This document shows, in pieces, positions 26,096-35,755 of a DNA stretch of 64,000 nt. The position numbers and the translations under genes are program-made. Source of the DNA: CAWHJN01 sp963829705 (lineage in GTDB: Bacteria > Bacteroidota > Rhodothermia > Rhodothermales > BA12). Each line of letters begins with the position of its first letter. Positions within the stretch are counted from its first letter, which is position 1. The stretch covers positions 806,001-870,000 of the forward strand of contig CAWHJN010000001.1 in assembly GCA_963829705.1 (NCBI GenBank), in the 5' to 3' direction. The notes beneath the pieces were generated by a model. The model saw only the letters and a program-made list of their open reading frames with translations. It was not told the origin of the DNA and ran no database searches.

Positions 26096-27763
26096 CTATC
26101 GTACGACCGTGACCATCCGCGTGACGATCCCGGCTGATGTCGTCAGGCGAATCGCGTAGCGCCCGGCGGCAAGGCGTGAGAAGTCGACGTACTCCGTGTG
26201 CAATCCTGCCGGCAGCGCCTCCTCCAGCACGCGCTGCACTTCGCGCCCCAGCGCGTCGTAGACGGTGACGTGAACCGCACCGCCCTGCGGCAGCGACAGC
26301 GACACCGATGCCGCACTGTGAACCGGGTTGGGCGAGACGGACAAGGTCACGTGCGGCGGTGCTTTTTCATCACGAACCGCCGTCGAGCGCGCCAGGTTGA
26401 ACACGTAGATCCGGCCCGATGCGGACGGTGCTCCATCCGAAGGCCGGGTGGCGGTGATCTCGTTCGGCGCACTGACGAGGATCTCGTCGAATCCGTCACC
26501 GTCGAGGTCGCCCGCATTTGCGACCGAGCGCCCAAAATGCGCGTAGATGTTTGTGGGTTTGCTGGGCGATTCGAGCGTGTGCAGCAGCCGGAGCGTGCGC
26601 CCGCTGTAGATATAGACGAGCCCGGCGTCGCGCGGCCAGCTGCAGCAGCGCCGGTTGTCTGCGCTCGGCGCGCCGACGACGAGTTCGGGGATGCCGTCGC
26701 CGTCGATATCCGAGATCTCGGCCAGCGACGCGCCGAACTCGGCACCGGTGGTTTCATTCTGCGAATGCACGAGGGTGTCGAGCAGCGCCCCCGTGCGCCC
26801 ATCGTAGCGGTACAGGCAACTGCGGGCAAACGGCGCGAATGTGCAGCCCGCGGGCGAAGCCACGACGAGTTCGGAAAACTCGTCGCCGTTCATGTCTGCG
26901 ACGACCAGCAGGCTACTCCCGAACCCGTTGTGAATATTCGCGCCGTTCCAGGCCGTATCCGGGTTGACGAGCTGGTAGTCGAATTGGCCCGTGGCCCCGC
27001 TATAGATGTACACGCGCCCGAAGGGATCGAACTTATCGTCGGTCGGGCGGTGCGTCGGCGCGCCGACGGCGAAGTCGCCGTAGCCGTCGCGGTCGAAATC
27101 GCCGAGCGAAAACAGATTCCGGAAGCCGTTCGTCGTGCCAGTGTACGCCGGATAGGGCGGGCGGCTGGGCGCGTAGAGCGACGTATCCCCGTTTGCGCCG
27201 TCGAATACGTAGAGAATGCCCGTGGGCTGACCGTAGAAGTCGCCGCCGCTGGCCGCCACCACGTAGTCGTCGGTCTCGTCGCGCACGGCGTTTCTGATAG
27301 AGACCACGCTGGAGCCGTAGGTGCCATGGCCGGAGTGGCGAGGCCACATGAGCGGCGTGCGGAGGGCACCTGCCTTGCCGTCGATGACGTAGGCCCCCCG
27401 TTCGGTGCCTACAGCGATCTCGCGCACGCCATCGCCCGTCACATCGTAGCCCACGTCTACCGTGCGGCCACCGTGGCTGAACATGTCGAGCATCTCGAAG
27501 GTGCTCCCGCTGTACACGATGCCCGTGCGCCGCCCTGCCGTGCCGCCCATGAAGAAGCCGACGATGTCCGGCGTGCCGTCGCCGTCGTGATCTCCGATGG
27601 AGGCGACCTTCTCGGCGAAAGCGAAGGCATCCTCCGAAAAGCCGGATTCGAGCGTGGCGACGGGGCGGATCTGTGCCGATGCCGCCGGAGCGATCAAGGC
27701 GCTCAGCGCGGCGACAAGCGCCGAGAGGCAGTGTGTACCTGTAAGGCGGCCGATGGTAGACAT
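26096..27763 (-). CDS. FG-GAP/integrin-alpha-like repeat protein with type IX sorting domain
   Basis: A 555-residue secreted protein. The signal peptide is near residues 8-30 (CLSALVAALSALIAPAASA-Q). Several FG-GAP repeats fold as a beta-propeller with calcium-binding DxDGDG loops: GDHDGDGTPDIVGF, GDFDRDGYGDFAVGAP, ADMNGDEFSELVVASP, SDIDGDGIPELVVGAP and GDLDGDGFDEILVSAP. The last ~85 residues are a type A sorting domain (VSPNPVHSAASVSLSLP ... LAAGRYAIRL). The long frame upstream of 27763 overlaps purN on the other strand and is not coding. Probably surface-attached and involved in adhesion or carbohydrate contact. Confidence 0.85.
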   Translation of the reverse strand: MSTIGRLTGTHCLSALVAALSALIAPAASAQIRPVATLESGFSEDAFAFAEKVASIGDHDGDGTPDIVGFFMGGTAGRRTGIVYSGSTFEMLDMFSHGGRTVDVGYDVTGDGVREIAVGTERGAYVIDGKAGALRTPLMWPRHSGHGTYGSSVVSIRNAVRDETDDYVVAASGGDFYGQPTGILYVFDGANGDTSLYAPSRPPYPAYTGTTNGFRNLFSLGDFDRDGYGDFAVGAPTHRPTDDKFDPFGRVYIYSGATGQFDYQLVNPDTAWNGANIHNGFGSSLLVVADMNGDEFSELVVASPAGCTFAPFARSCLYRYDGRTGALLDTLVHSQNETTGAEFGASLAEISDIDGDGIPELVVGAPSADNRRCCSWPRDAGLVYIYSGRTLRLLHTLESPSKPTNIYAHFGRSVANAGDLDGDGFDEILVSAPNEITATRPSDGAPSASGRIYVFNLARSTAVRDEKAPPHVTLSVSPNPVHSAASVSLSLPQGGAVHVTVYDALGREVQRVLEEALPAGLHTEYVDFSRLAAGRYAIRLTTSAGIVTRMVTVVR

Positions 27764-27830
27764 GCTGGTGTACTTGAATAAGGCGTGAGCATACTGTGGG
27801 CTTCCTTGCCTTTCAAGCCCGGGCGCCGTG

Positions 27831-27844
27831 TATTTTTTTGCACT
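27831..27844 (+). promoter_or_regulatory. Candidate promoter of purN
   Basis: TATTTTTTTGCAC is AT-rich in GC-rich surroundings and looks like an extended -7 box. A nearly identical element (TATATTTTTTGCAC) lies upstream of the E2 acyltransferase gene. The leader to purN would be roughly 110 nt. Confidence 0.35.
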
Positions 27845-27955
27845 CCTGGAGCGCAGCGCCCCGAGAAACTTTGCCGAAAGTGCGAGCCGCTCGTGCTGCT
27901 GCTGTAGTATGCTCAATCCGGCCCGTGCTGTCCCCGCCCACCGACCTCGCCCTTC

Positions 27956-28573
27956 ATGCGCCTCGCCGTGTTTGCCTCGGGCGGAGGCTCCAACTTCGCC
28001 GCCCTGCTCGCCTCCGTCCACAACGGCACGCTGCCCGCCCGGATCGTGCTGCTCGTCGCCGACCGTCCCGACACCGGTGCGCAGGCAAAAGCGGAAGCGG
28101 CAGGCATTCCGACGGTCGTCTGCGATCCTCGATTCCTCGGCGGCGAGGAGGCGTTTGCGACGGCGCTGCTGGATGCGCTCACCGACCACGACGTGGACTT
28201 CATCGCGCTGGCGGGCTTCTTGAAGAAGATTCCATCGCGGGTAGTGGCGGCGTTCCCCCACTGCATCCTTAACATCCACCCGGCCCTGTTGCCCTCGTTC
28301 GGCGGCAAAGGCTTGTACGGACACCGCGTCCACCAGGCGGTGCTCGATGCAGGCGTACGCTGGACGGGAGCGACGGTACATCTGGTGGACGACGCCTACG
28401 ACACCGGCCCCATCGTGCTGCAAGACGTGGTGCCGGTGGAACCGAACGACACGCCCGAAACGCTCGCGGCGCGCGTGCTGATGGCCGAACACCGCCTGTA
28501 CCCTGAAGCCCTCCGCCTCTTCGCCGAGAATCGCGTGCGCGTCCGAGGGCGGCGCGTGTCTATCGACGCCTGA
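27956..28573 (+). CDS. purN: Phosphoribosylglycinamide formyltransferase
   Basis: A 205-residue folate-dependent GAR transformylase, third step of de novo purine synthesis. Signatures are FASGGGSNFAALL at the N-terminus (phosphate binding), LAGFLKKIP, the catalytic NIHPALLPSFGGKGLYG with Asn and His, and the Asp-bearing TGATVHLVDDAYDTGPIVLQ. The length is normal. It is followed by purH on the same strand after 141 bp, which includes a repeat-family palindrome, so the two purine genes form one functional unit. Confidence 0.95.
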   Translation: MRLAVFASGGGSNFAALLASVHNGTLPARIVLLVADRPDTGAQAKAEAAGIPTVVCDPRFLGGEEAFATALLDALTDHDVDFIALAGFLKKIPSRVVAAFPHCILNIHPALLPSFGGKGLYGHRVHQAVLDAGVRWTGATVHLVDDAYDTGPIVLQDVVPVEPNDTPETLAARVLMAEHRLYPEALRLFAENRVRVRGRRVSIDA

Positions 28574-28635
28574 ACGTCGCGTACGTGCCCGACCAGGGAC
28601 GTGCCACGGCTCGTCCCTACCACCGAAATCCGAAC

Positions 28636-28708
28636 AGGGCGCAGCACGCTGCGCCCCCATGAGCCCAACTCGACGCTCGCCTCCTTCCGTTCCGCGTTCC
28701 GCCTTTCA
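28636..28708 (+). repeat. Interspersed intergenic element (copy upstream of purH)
   Basis: A palindrome GGGCGCAGC / GCTGCGCCC (28637-28645, 28648-28656) is followed by a pyrimidine-rich tract with TTCCGTTCCGCGTTCC (28684-28701) that leads to the purH start. The same two-part layout occurs before other genes in this window. Confidence 0.5.
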
Positions 28709-28714
28709 AAAACG

Positions 28715-30313
28715 ATGCTTCACGCCGCCCGCGACCTCCCCGCCCCGTCCGATCTCGCGCCCATCCGGCGTGCGCTGCTGTCCGTGTCGGACAAGACCGG
28801 GCTGGTACCGTTTGCCGAAGGGCTCGCGCGCCACGGCGTCACACTCGTCTCCACGGGCGGCACGGCGCGCGCGCTGCGGGACGCCGGGCTCGACGTGCTC
28901 GACGCGGGCGACGTGACAGGTTTCCCCGAGATCCTCGACGGGCGCGTCAAGACGCTCCACCCGGCCATCCACGGCGGCCTGCTCGCCCGCCGCACCGCCG
29001 ACGACGACATGGCCACGCTCGAAGAGCACGGCATCGAACCCATCGACCTCGTCGTGGTGAACCTGTATCCGTTCGCGCAGGCCGTGGCGCAGGACGGTGT
29101 GACGGACGCCATCGCGGCAGAAAACATCGACATCGGCGGGCCGACGATGGTGCGCGCCGCCGCCAAGAACTTCTTCTTCACCACCGTTGTCACCGACCCG
29201 GCGAGCTACGCCTACGTGCTCGGCGAGATCGACGCCAACCGGGGAGCCGTGACACTCAACACGCGCCGCCGCCTCGCCCACCGCGCCTTCGCCCTCACCG
29301 CGCAATACGACACCGCCATCGCCACGTATTTCGAGGGCAGCAGTCCGAGCGACACGCCCGACGCCGACACCTTCCGCCTCCAGTTGCCGCGCGTGCAGCC
29401 GCTGCGCTATGGCGAGAACCCGCACCAGCAGGCATCCTTCTACGGCGACGCTGACCGCTTTTTCGAGACGCTGCACGGCAAGGAACTGTCGTACAACAAC
29501 CTCCTCGACCTCAGCGCCGCGCTTGCGCTCATCGACGAGTTTCGGGATGCCGACCCGACCGTCGCCATCTTCAAGCACACCAACCCGTGCGGCGTCGCCA
29601 CACGCGCGTCGCTCGAAAGCGCCTACGATGCCGCCTTCGCCACCGACAAGCAGTCGCCCTTCGGCGGCATCGTCGTCGTCAACCGCCCACTCGACCGTGT
29701 TGCCGCCGAGAAGATCGACGCCGTGTTCACCGAACTCGTCATCGCGCCGGATTACGAAGAAGGCGTGCTGGACTTCCTGATGCAGAAGGCCAATCGCCGC
29801 CTCATCAGGATGAAAGACGCCGCCCGCGCCGACACCCGCGCCGACATCCGCGCCGTCGTCGGCGGCGTGCTCGTGCAGAACCGCGACGGGGTGCTCGATG
29901 CGCCCGGCGCGCTGCGCGAGCGGTGGACGGTGGCCACCGAACGGCAGCCCACCGACGCCGAGTGGCGCGACCTCGACTTCGCGTGGCGCGTGGTGAAGCA
30001 CGTCAAGAGCAACGCCATCGTCTACGCCCGCGACCGCGCCACGCTCGGCATCGGCGCGGGGCAGATGAGCCGCGTGGATTCCGTCGAGATCGCCGCGTCG
30101 AAGGGCCGGAAGTCCGGGCTGGATTTCCGGGATTCCGTCGTCGCCTCCGACGCCTTTTTCCCCTTTGCCGACGGACTTCTCGAAGCGGCGGCACACGGCG
30201 TCCGCGCCGTCGTACAACCCGGCGGGTCGGTGCGCGACGCCGACGTCATCGACGCGGCGAACCAGCACGGCCTCGCGATGGTCTTTACCGGCACGCGCCA
30301 CTTTCGGCATTGA
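28715..30313 (+). CDS. purH: Bifunctional AICAR transformylase / IMP cyclohydrolase
   Basis: A 532-residue enzyme for the last two steps of IMP synthesis. The N-terminal MGS-like cyclohydrolase domain shows RRALLSVSDKTGLVPFA, STGGTARAL and GRVKTLHPAIHGGLLARR. The transformylase domain has LRYGENPHQQASFY, the KELSYNNLLDL motif, FKHTNPCGVA, and the C-terminal SDAFFPFADGL and QPGGSVRD. The frame is open from 28601, but the ATG at 28715 gives the family N-terminus. It is followed by mreB after a 110-bp gap with inverted repeats. Confidence 0.95.
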   Translation: MLHAARDLPAPSDLAPIRRALLSVSDKTGLVPFAEGLARHGVTLVSTGGTARALRDAGLDVLDAGDVTGFPEILDGRVKTLHPAIHGGLLARRTADDDMATLEEHGIEPIDLVVVNLYPFAQAVAQDGVTDAIAAENIDIGGPTMVRAAAKNFFFTTVVTDPASYAYVLGEIDANRGAVTLNTRRRLAHRAFALTAQYDTAIATYFEGSSPSDTPDADTFRLQLPRVQPLRYGENPHQQASFYGDADRFFETLHGKELSYNNLLDLSAALALIDEFRDADPTVAIFKHTNPCGVATRASLESAYDAAFATDKQSPFGGIVVVNRPLDRVAAEKIDAVFTELVIAPDYEEGVLDFLMQKANRRLIRMKDAARADTRADIRAVVGGVLVQNRDGVLDAPGALRERWTVATERQPTDAEWRDLDFAWRVVKHVKSNAIVYARDRATLGIGAGQMSRVDSVEIAASKGRKSGLDFRDSVVASDAFFPFADGLLEAAAHGVRAVVQPGGSVRDADVIDAANQHGLAMVFTGTRHFRH

Positions 30314-30317
30314 GCTT

Positions 30318-30385
30318 GGTCATGGGTTACTTGTCATGGGTCATTGGAAAAAAATGACGCTCTCGAATGACAATTGACCCATGAC
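30318..30385. repeat. TGGGTCA inverted-repeat element between purH and mreB
   Basis: GTCATGGGTCATTG (30333-30346) pairs with CAATTGACCCATGAC (30371-30385), with one unpaired base. An additional direct copy GGTCATGGGTTA lies at 30318-30329, and there is a short A-run in the loop. A related TGGGTCA/TGACCCA pair precedes the gene at 37233. It may be a terminator of purH or a regulatory site for mreB. Confidence 0.4.
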
Positions 30386-30423
30386 TCCCGACCCGCTTTC
30401 CAACCCCTAACCCTTTCCCTCCC

Positions 30424-31434
<1,011 letters not shown>

Positions 31435-31552
31435 GGGTTGGTTCCGCTCGCGTTGCTCGCTGGGAGTGGGTGGTTTGTTCGCTCCGCTCACGCGTAGTTG
31501 AGCGTAGGTGGTAGCTACAGCCGCTGCCACGCTTCCCACCAACGACCAACTC

Positions 31553-31568
31553 AGGGCGCACAGCGCCC
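31553..31568. repeat. Short copy of the GGGCGC/GCGCCC palindrome
   Basis: GGGCGC ACA GCGCCC lies 22 bp before mreC. It has the same core as the larger elements upstream of purH, the GNAT-like gene, the aminomutase and the MBOAT gene, but without the pyrimidine tract. Confidence 0.4.
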
Positions 31569-31590
31569 GTCAACCAATTAACCTGTCTCT

Positions 31591-32406
31591 ATGCCCAGTC
31601 TCTGGAAAAAGCTGCAAGACTGGCTCGCGCTGGCGGTGTGCCTCGTCGTTTCCTTCGGCGTGCTCGTCGGCAAGAACCAGCCGGTGATGACGGGTTTGAG
31701 AGGGACGGCGCTGGAAGCCAGTTCGTGGGTCGAGGCGCGCTTCGCGTGGGCGGGGCGCTTTATGGGCGCGCTGGGCGAGAATGACCGGCTGCGCGAAGAC
31801 AACATCGCGCTCTCGGCGCAGGTGGCCCGCTCGCGCGCGGCCCTCCAGGAAAACGACCGGCTGCGCCAGATGCTCGGCCTGCGCGACACCGTGGAGCTTC
31901 CCATGCACCTCACCCGCATCGTCGGCAAAGACATCGGGCAGCAGCAGAACCATTTCACCATCGACGCGGGCCGCCGCGACAGCGTGAAGGTGGGGATGCC
32001 GGTGGTGGACGAGCGCGGCATCCTCGGTAAGATCGTGCTCGTGAGCGAGCACTACTCGCGCGTGATGGCCTATCTCAACACCGACTTCCGCGTGTCGGTG
32101 CGCCTGCTGCCACTCGGCGCCGAGGGCATCGTGCGGTGGGACGGTACCCGCCCCGACCGCCTCACGCTCGACTACATCTCGCGCACCGACCCCGTGCGGC
32201 CCGGCATGACAGCCGTCACGAGCGGCTACAGCGATGCCTTCCCGCAGGGCCTGCCCGTAGGCGTGGTCCGCGAGGTCGAAGCCCGCGAAGGGCGCAACCA
32301 GCTCGACATTCTGCTCGAGCCCACATCGCTGCTCAACCGCGCCCGATTCGGCTTCGTCATCCTGCGCGTGCCCGACCCAGAAGTACGCGACGTGGAGAGT
32401 GAGTGA
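31591..32406 (+). CDS. mreC: Rod shape-determining protein MreC
   Basis: A 271-residue inner-membrane protein. One N-terminal transmembrane helix (LALAVCLVVSFGVLVG) is followed by a coiled coil (about 65-95, ENDRLREDNIALSAQVARSRAALQEND). Two beta-barrel lobes follow, with the MreC patterns VDERGILGKIVLVSEHYSRVM and VVRDGx-like / GIVRWDG. It links the MreB filament to wall synthases in the periplasm. The order mreB-mreC supports the call. mreD is missing after it. Confidence 0.92.
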   Translation: MPSLWKKLQDWLALAVCLVVSFGVLVGKNQPVMTGLRGTALEASSWVEARFAWAGRFMGALGENDRLREDNIALSAQVARSRAALQENDRLRQMLGLRDTVELPMHLTRIVGKDIGQQQNHFTIDAGRRDSVKVGMPVVDERGILGKIVLVSEHYSRVMAYLNTDFRVSVRLLPLGAEGIVRWDGTRPDRLTLDYISRTDPVRPGMTAVTSGYSDAFPQGLPVGVVREVEAREGRNQLDILLEPTSLLNRARFGFVILRVPDPEVRDVESE

Positions 32407-32507
32407 GGCCGTTAATTCACGCAGTTCACCCGCGCACAGGGACACTCTTTTGCGGTGTGCAACGTTGGTAAGAGTATTACTATGCCGTTTCAACTACTGA
32501 ATAGATA

Positions 32508-34055
32508 ATGATCGTACTGGTTGATCGGCTGAAACGAGCCGCCATTCTTCTGTTGATGCTGGCCGCGCCGTTGCAGGCGCAGCAGACCGGCATCGCCCCC
32601 GTATCTGCGCCGCAGGTTGCGGCAGCGTCGGGGCCGCTGCTCACCCTGGGCGTCACCCTCGATTCCCTCTTCGACGCGCCCGCGTTCGAGAATGCATTCT
32701 GGGGAGTGTCCGTGCAGGACGCGGCCACCGGCGAGGTGCTCTACGCCCGCAACCCGCGCAAGAGCTTCGTCCCGGCCTCGAACACCAAGCTCTACACCAC
32801 CGCCGCCGCCCTCGACCGACTGGGTGCGGACTTCACCTTCGTCACGCGCGTCTACGCCGATGGGCCGATCACGAACGGGACGCTCAAAGGCAACGTCGTC
32901 GTGCGCGGCTCCGGCGACCCCGTCATCGGAGGACGCTTCAACGACGGCGACCGCACCGAGACATTTCGCGCGTGGGCGCGGGATCTGCGCGCCAGAGGCA
33001 TCACCCGCATCACCGGCGACATCGTGGGCGACGACGATCTCTTCGACGACGTGCCGCTCGGCTACGGCTGGAACTGGGACGACGAGACGTACTGGTACTC
33101 GGCCCAACTCAGCGCGCTCTCGTTCAACGACAACTGCGTGGACGTGGCCATCAAGGGCCTCCGCACGGGCGCGCCTGCCCGCGTGACGTGGGAGCCCGGC
33201 AACACGCAGTATGTGCAGATGATCAACGAGACGGAGACGCGGGCGCCCGGCTTCGGCATCGACGAGGGCTACGACCGGGCGCGCGGCACCAACCGCATCG
33301 TGCTGACGACCGAAGTGGGCCGTGGCACGACGGATTACGAGTCGCTCTCCGTCGAAAACCCCACGCTGTACTTCGCCTACGTGCTGCGCGACGTGCTCCG
33401 CGACGAGGGCATCCGGGTCGAGGGCGACGCCTCCGACGTGGACGACCGCGACGCCAAGCCCGACTACGAAAAGCTGCAAGAGATCACCGCCCACACGTCG
33501 CCGCCGCTCAGCGACATCGTCTCCGTCGTCAACAAGGAGTCGCAGAACCTCTACGCCGACCTGCTGCTCAAAACGCTCGGCGCGCAGGAGGCCGACGTGG
33601 ACGCCGAGTTGGAGATGGGCTCGCACGCACGCGGCTGGGCCGTCGCCGCGCAGACGTTCGCGCAGGCAGGCATCGACACGTCGCGCATCCACCTCGTCGA
33701 CGGCTCTGGGCTGTCGCGCGGCAACTGGATCACCCCCGAGATGAGCGTGGCGCTGCTGCGCTATTTCCACCGCCACCCCGATGCCGCCGTCCGAAAAGCG
33801 TTCTACGACTCGCTGCCCATCGGCGGCATCGACGGCACGCTGCGGTCGCGCTTCCGCAGCGGCGTGGCGCGTGAGAACGTCCACGCCAAAACCGGATCGC
33901 TCGGCGGCGTGAGTTCGCTCGCGGGCTACGTCACCACCGCCGACGGGCGCGTGCTGGCCTTCTCGCTGATGTGCAACCACTACGTCGTGCCCACGAGCGC
34001 CGTGCGCGACGCCCAGGACGCCGTGATGAACACGCTCGCGTCCATCCGCTTCTGA
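32508..34055 (+). CDS. dacB: D-alanyl-D-alanine carboxypeptidase/endopeptidase, PBP4 (DacB) type
   Basis: A 515-residue periplasmic penicillin-binding protein of the S13 family that trims or cuts peptidoglycan cross-links. A signal peptide is present (AAILLLMLAAPLQA-Q). Active-site motifs in order are ASNTK (SxxK, nucleophile Ser near residue 87), KESQN (SxN, near 345), and AKTGSLGGVSSL (KTG, near 464). The large insertion between SxxK and SxN that typifies DacB is present. It is followed 18 bp later by hslV. Location after mreBC ties it to cell-shape control. Confidence 0.92.
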   Translation: MIVLVDRLKRAAILLLMLAAPLQAQQTGIAPVSAPQVAAASGPLLTLGVTLDSLFDAPAFENAFWGVSVQDAATGEVLYARNPRKSFVPASNTKLYTTAAALDRLGADFTFVTRVYADGPITNGTLKGNVVVRGSGDPVIGGRFNDGDRTETFRAWARDLRARGITRITGDIVGDDDLFDDVPLGYGWNWDDETYWYSAQLSALSFNDNCVDVAIKGLRTGAPARVTWEPGNTQYVQMINETETRAPGFGIDEGYDRARGTNRIVLTTEVGRGTTDYESLSVENPTLYFAYVLRDVLRDEGIRVEGDASDVDDRDAKPDYEKLQEITAHTSPPLSDIVSVVNKESQNLYADLLLKTLGAQEADVDAELEMGSHARGWAVAAQTFAQAGIDTSRIHLVDGSGLSRGNWITPEMSVALLRYFHRHPDAAVRKAFYDSLPIGGIDGTLRSRFRSGVARENVHAKTGSLGGVSSLAGYVTTADGRVLAFSLMCNHYVVPTSAVRDAQDAVMNTLASIRF

Positions 34056-34073
34056 TTCTTCTCCTCTGTTTCC

Positions 34074-34646
34074 ATGTCTTCCCCCCTTCAGATTCACGGT
34101 ACCACCGTCCTCGGTGTGATGCACAACGGCAAAGTCGCCCTTGGCTCCGACGGCCAGGCGACGATTGGCAACACCGTCATGAAGCACAGTGCCCGCAAGG
34201 TGCGCCCGCTCGCGGGTGGCAAGATCCTCGCGGGCTTCGCCGGTGCCACCGCCGACGCCTTCACGCTCTTCGAGCGGTTCGAGGAGAAGCTCGAACAGTT
34301 CGGCGGCAACGTCACCCGTGCCGCCGTAGAACTCGCCAAAGAGTGGCGCACCGACCGCTACCTGCGCCGCCTCGAAGCGCTTCTCGCCGTCGCCGCGTCC
34401 GACCGCCTGCTCCTCATCACCGGCAACGGCGACGTCTTCGAACCCGACGACGACATCATCGCCATCGGCTCGGGCGGCTCGTTTGCCCTCGCCGCCACGC
34501 GCGGGATGCTCAAGGCTGGGGCGGATCACCTCAGCGCCCGCGAACTCGTCGAGGCTGGCCTCGGCATCGCCGCCGACATCTGCATTTACACCAATACCCA
34601 CATCACGGTGCTCGAACTCGACGCGGCACCGGCCTCCACCACCTGA
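34074..34646 (+). CDS. hslV: ATP-dependent protease subunit HslV
   Basis: A 190-residue proteolytic subunit of the HslUV (ClpYQ) complex, a two-ring threonine protease related to the proteasome beta subunit. The propeptide is MSSPLQIHG, and the mature chain starts with the catalytic Thr10 in TTVLGV. The conserved GKVALGSDGQATIGNTVMKH and ILAGFAGATADAFTLFERFE blocks are intact, as is the GSGGSFALAA segment. Its partner hslU is 1.1 kb downstream, separated by a NYN-like gene. Confidence 0.95.
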   Translation: MSSPLQIHGTTVLGVMHNGKVALGSDGQATIGNTVMKHSARKVRPLAGGKILAGFAGATADAFTLFERFEEKLEQFGGNVTRAAVELAKEWRTDRYLRRLEALLAVAASDRLLLITGNGDVFEPDDDIIAIGSGGSFALAATRGMLKAGADHLSARELVEAGLGIAADICIYTNTHITVLELDAAPASTT

Positions 34647-34672
34647 AGCGTCCACCTTTATCCATAGTCATC

Positions 34673-35647
34673 ATGCGTTATTCCCGCGCCCTCGCCGCGC
34701 TTCCCACGGCCGTCTTCATCGACTACGACGACCTGTACCATGTATTGCTCAACAAGCTGGGGCGTGCCGGTGCGCCTGAAAAGATCATCTCGGAAGCCAC
34801 CGAAGCCCTGCTGACGCTGTTGCAGCGCCAGATGAACGCGCAGATCACGACGCTGCGCGCCTATGCCGATTTCCCGGCCCTCGACGTGCCCGGCATTCCG
34901 CAGGCGCTGGCCGATGGCGGTGTGCAGGCCGCCTACGTGTCGGAGTCGCGCCAGCGCAACGCCGCCGAAATCGAGCTGACGATGGACGCCGTCGCGCTGC
35001 TCGCCACGCGCCCCGACGTGCGCCGCGTGGTGGTGATGACGGGCCAGCGCCTGCACCTGCCGCTCCTGCGGCGCATCAAGGAGATGGGGCGCTCGCTCGT
35101 CGTCGTCTCCAGCGAAACGCTCCGCGAGCGCGCCTCGCTGCTGCTTGACGATCAGGACCGCGTGCTGTCGCTGATGGAACTCGCCCCCGACGCCCTCCGC
35201 CGCGACGCCGAAGCCCCGCCCGTGCAGCGCGAGAACGTCGAGTACACGCTCGTCGAGGACGAAGGGGCGCTCAAGGCGCTCGAGATCATCGAGGAGTTTT
35301 TCGGGCAGTACAACGAGGTCTACCTCACGCCGCTGCTCCGCAAGCTCTCCGACGAACTCGACGACGACACCATCGACCCCAAGACGGTCATCAGCGATCT
35401 CGAAGAGGCCGGGGCCGTCTACCTCGAGAAGCGCCGCGGCTACCCGCACGATTACACCGTGTTGCTCGTCGATGCGCTCCACCCCGACGTCGACCGCGTG
35501 CGGCAGATGTTCGAGGACTACGACGATGAGGACGAGGACGATGACGAGATGGAAGTCCCGTACGACGACGCCCTCGCGCCGGTACCGTCCGAAAATGGCT
35601 TCATCCATGCGGCTTACGAAGACGAAGACATGGAGGAGGCCGCCTGA
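34673..35647 (+). CDS. NYN-like domain protein with acidic tail, active site degenerate
   Basis: A 324-residue protein. Residues 12-150 match a PIN-like NYN/LabA fold: FIDYDDLYHVL (Asp17, Asp19, Asp20), EIELTMDAVALLA, RRVVVMTG and MGRSLVVVSSETLRE. The usual GDxDF acidic motif is replaced by GQRLH (residues 124-128), so nuclease activity is doubtful. Residues ~215-285 (LKALEIIEEFFGQYNEVYLTPLLRKL ... ISDLEEAGAVYLE) look like an OST-HTH/LOTUS-type winged helix, a common NYN partner that binds RNA. The C-terminus is very acidic (DYDDEDEDDDEME). It sits between hslV and hslU with short gaps, so it is probably co-transcribed. The role is unknown. Confidence 0.65.
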   Translation: MRYSRALAALPTAVFIDYDDLYHVLLNKLGRAGAPEKIISEATEALLTLLQRQMNAQITTLRAYADFPALDVPGIPQALADGGVQAAYVSESRQRNAAEIELTMDAVALLATRPDVRRVVVMTGQRLHLPLLRRIKEMGRSLVVVSSETLRERASLLLDDQDRVLSLMELAPDALRRDAEAPPVQRENVEYTLVEDEGALKALEIIEEFFGQYNEVYLTPLLRKLSDELDDDTIDPKTVISDLEEAGAVYLEKRRGYPHDYTVLLVDALHPDVDRVRQMFEDYDDEDEDDDEMEVPYDDALAPVPSENGFIHAAYEDEDMEEAA

Positions 35648-35692
35648 TTTCCGCGCCAGAGCGGACACAAGCCTACCCTGTGGCGTAAGCCC

Positions 35693-35729
35693 GCGTCGGG
35701 TGTCCGGATGCGTCCGCGACACCCGACGC
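35693..35729. other. Long perfect hairpin between NYN gene and hslU
   Basis: A 12-bp stem GCGTCGGGTGTC (35693-35704) / GACACCCGACGC (35718-35729) encloses a smaller CGGA-TGCG-TCCG hairpin. There is no T-run. It lies 27 bp before the hslU start, where it could terminate, attenuate, or stabilise the mRNA. Confidence 0.6.
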
Positions 35730-35755
35730 TGCTGATAACCCTACCCTATTTCCGA

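Noticed and set aside
28601..28714. Upstream extension of purH to 28601
   Set aside because: The extra 38 residues cover the interspersed repeat element and do not match the PurH N-terminus.
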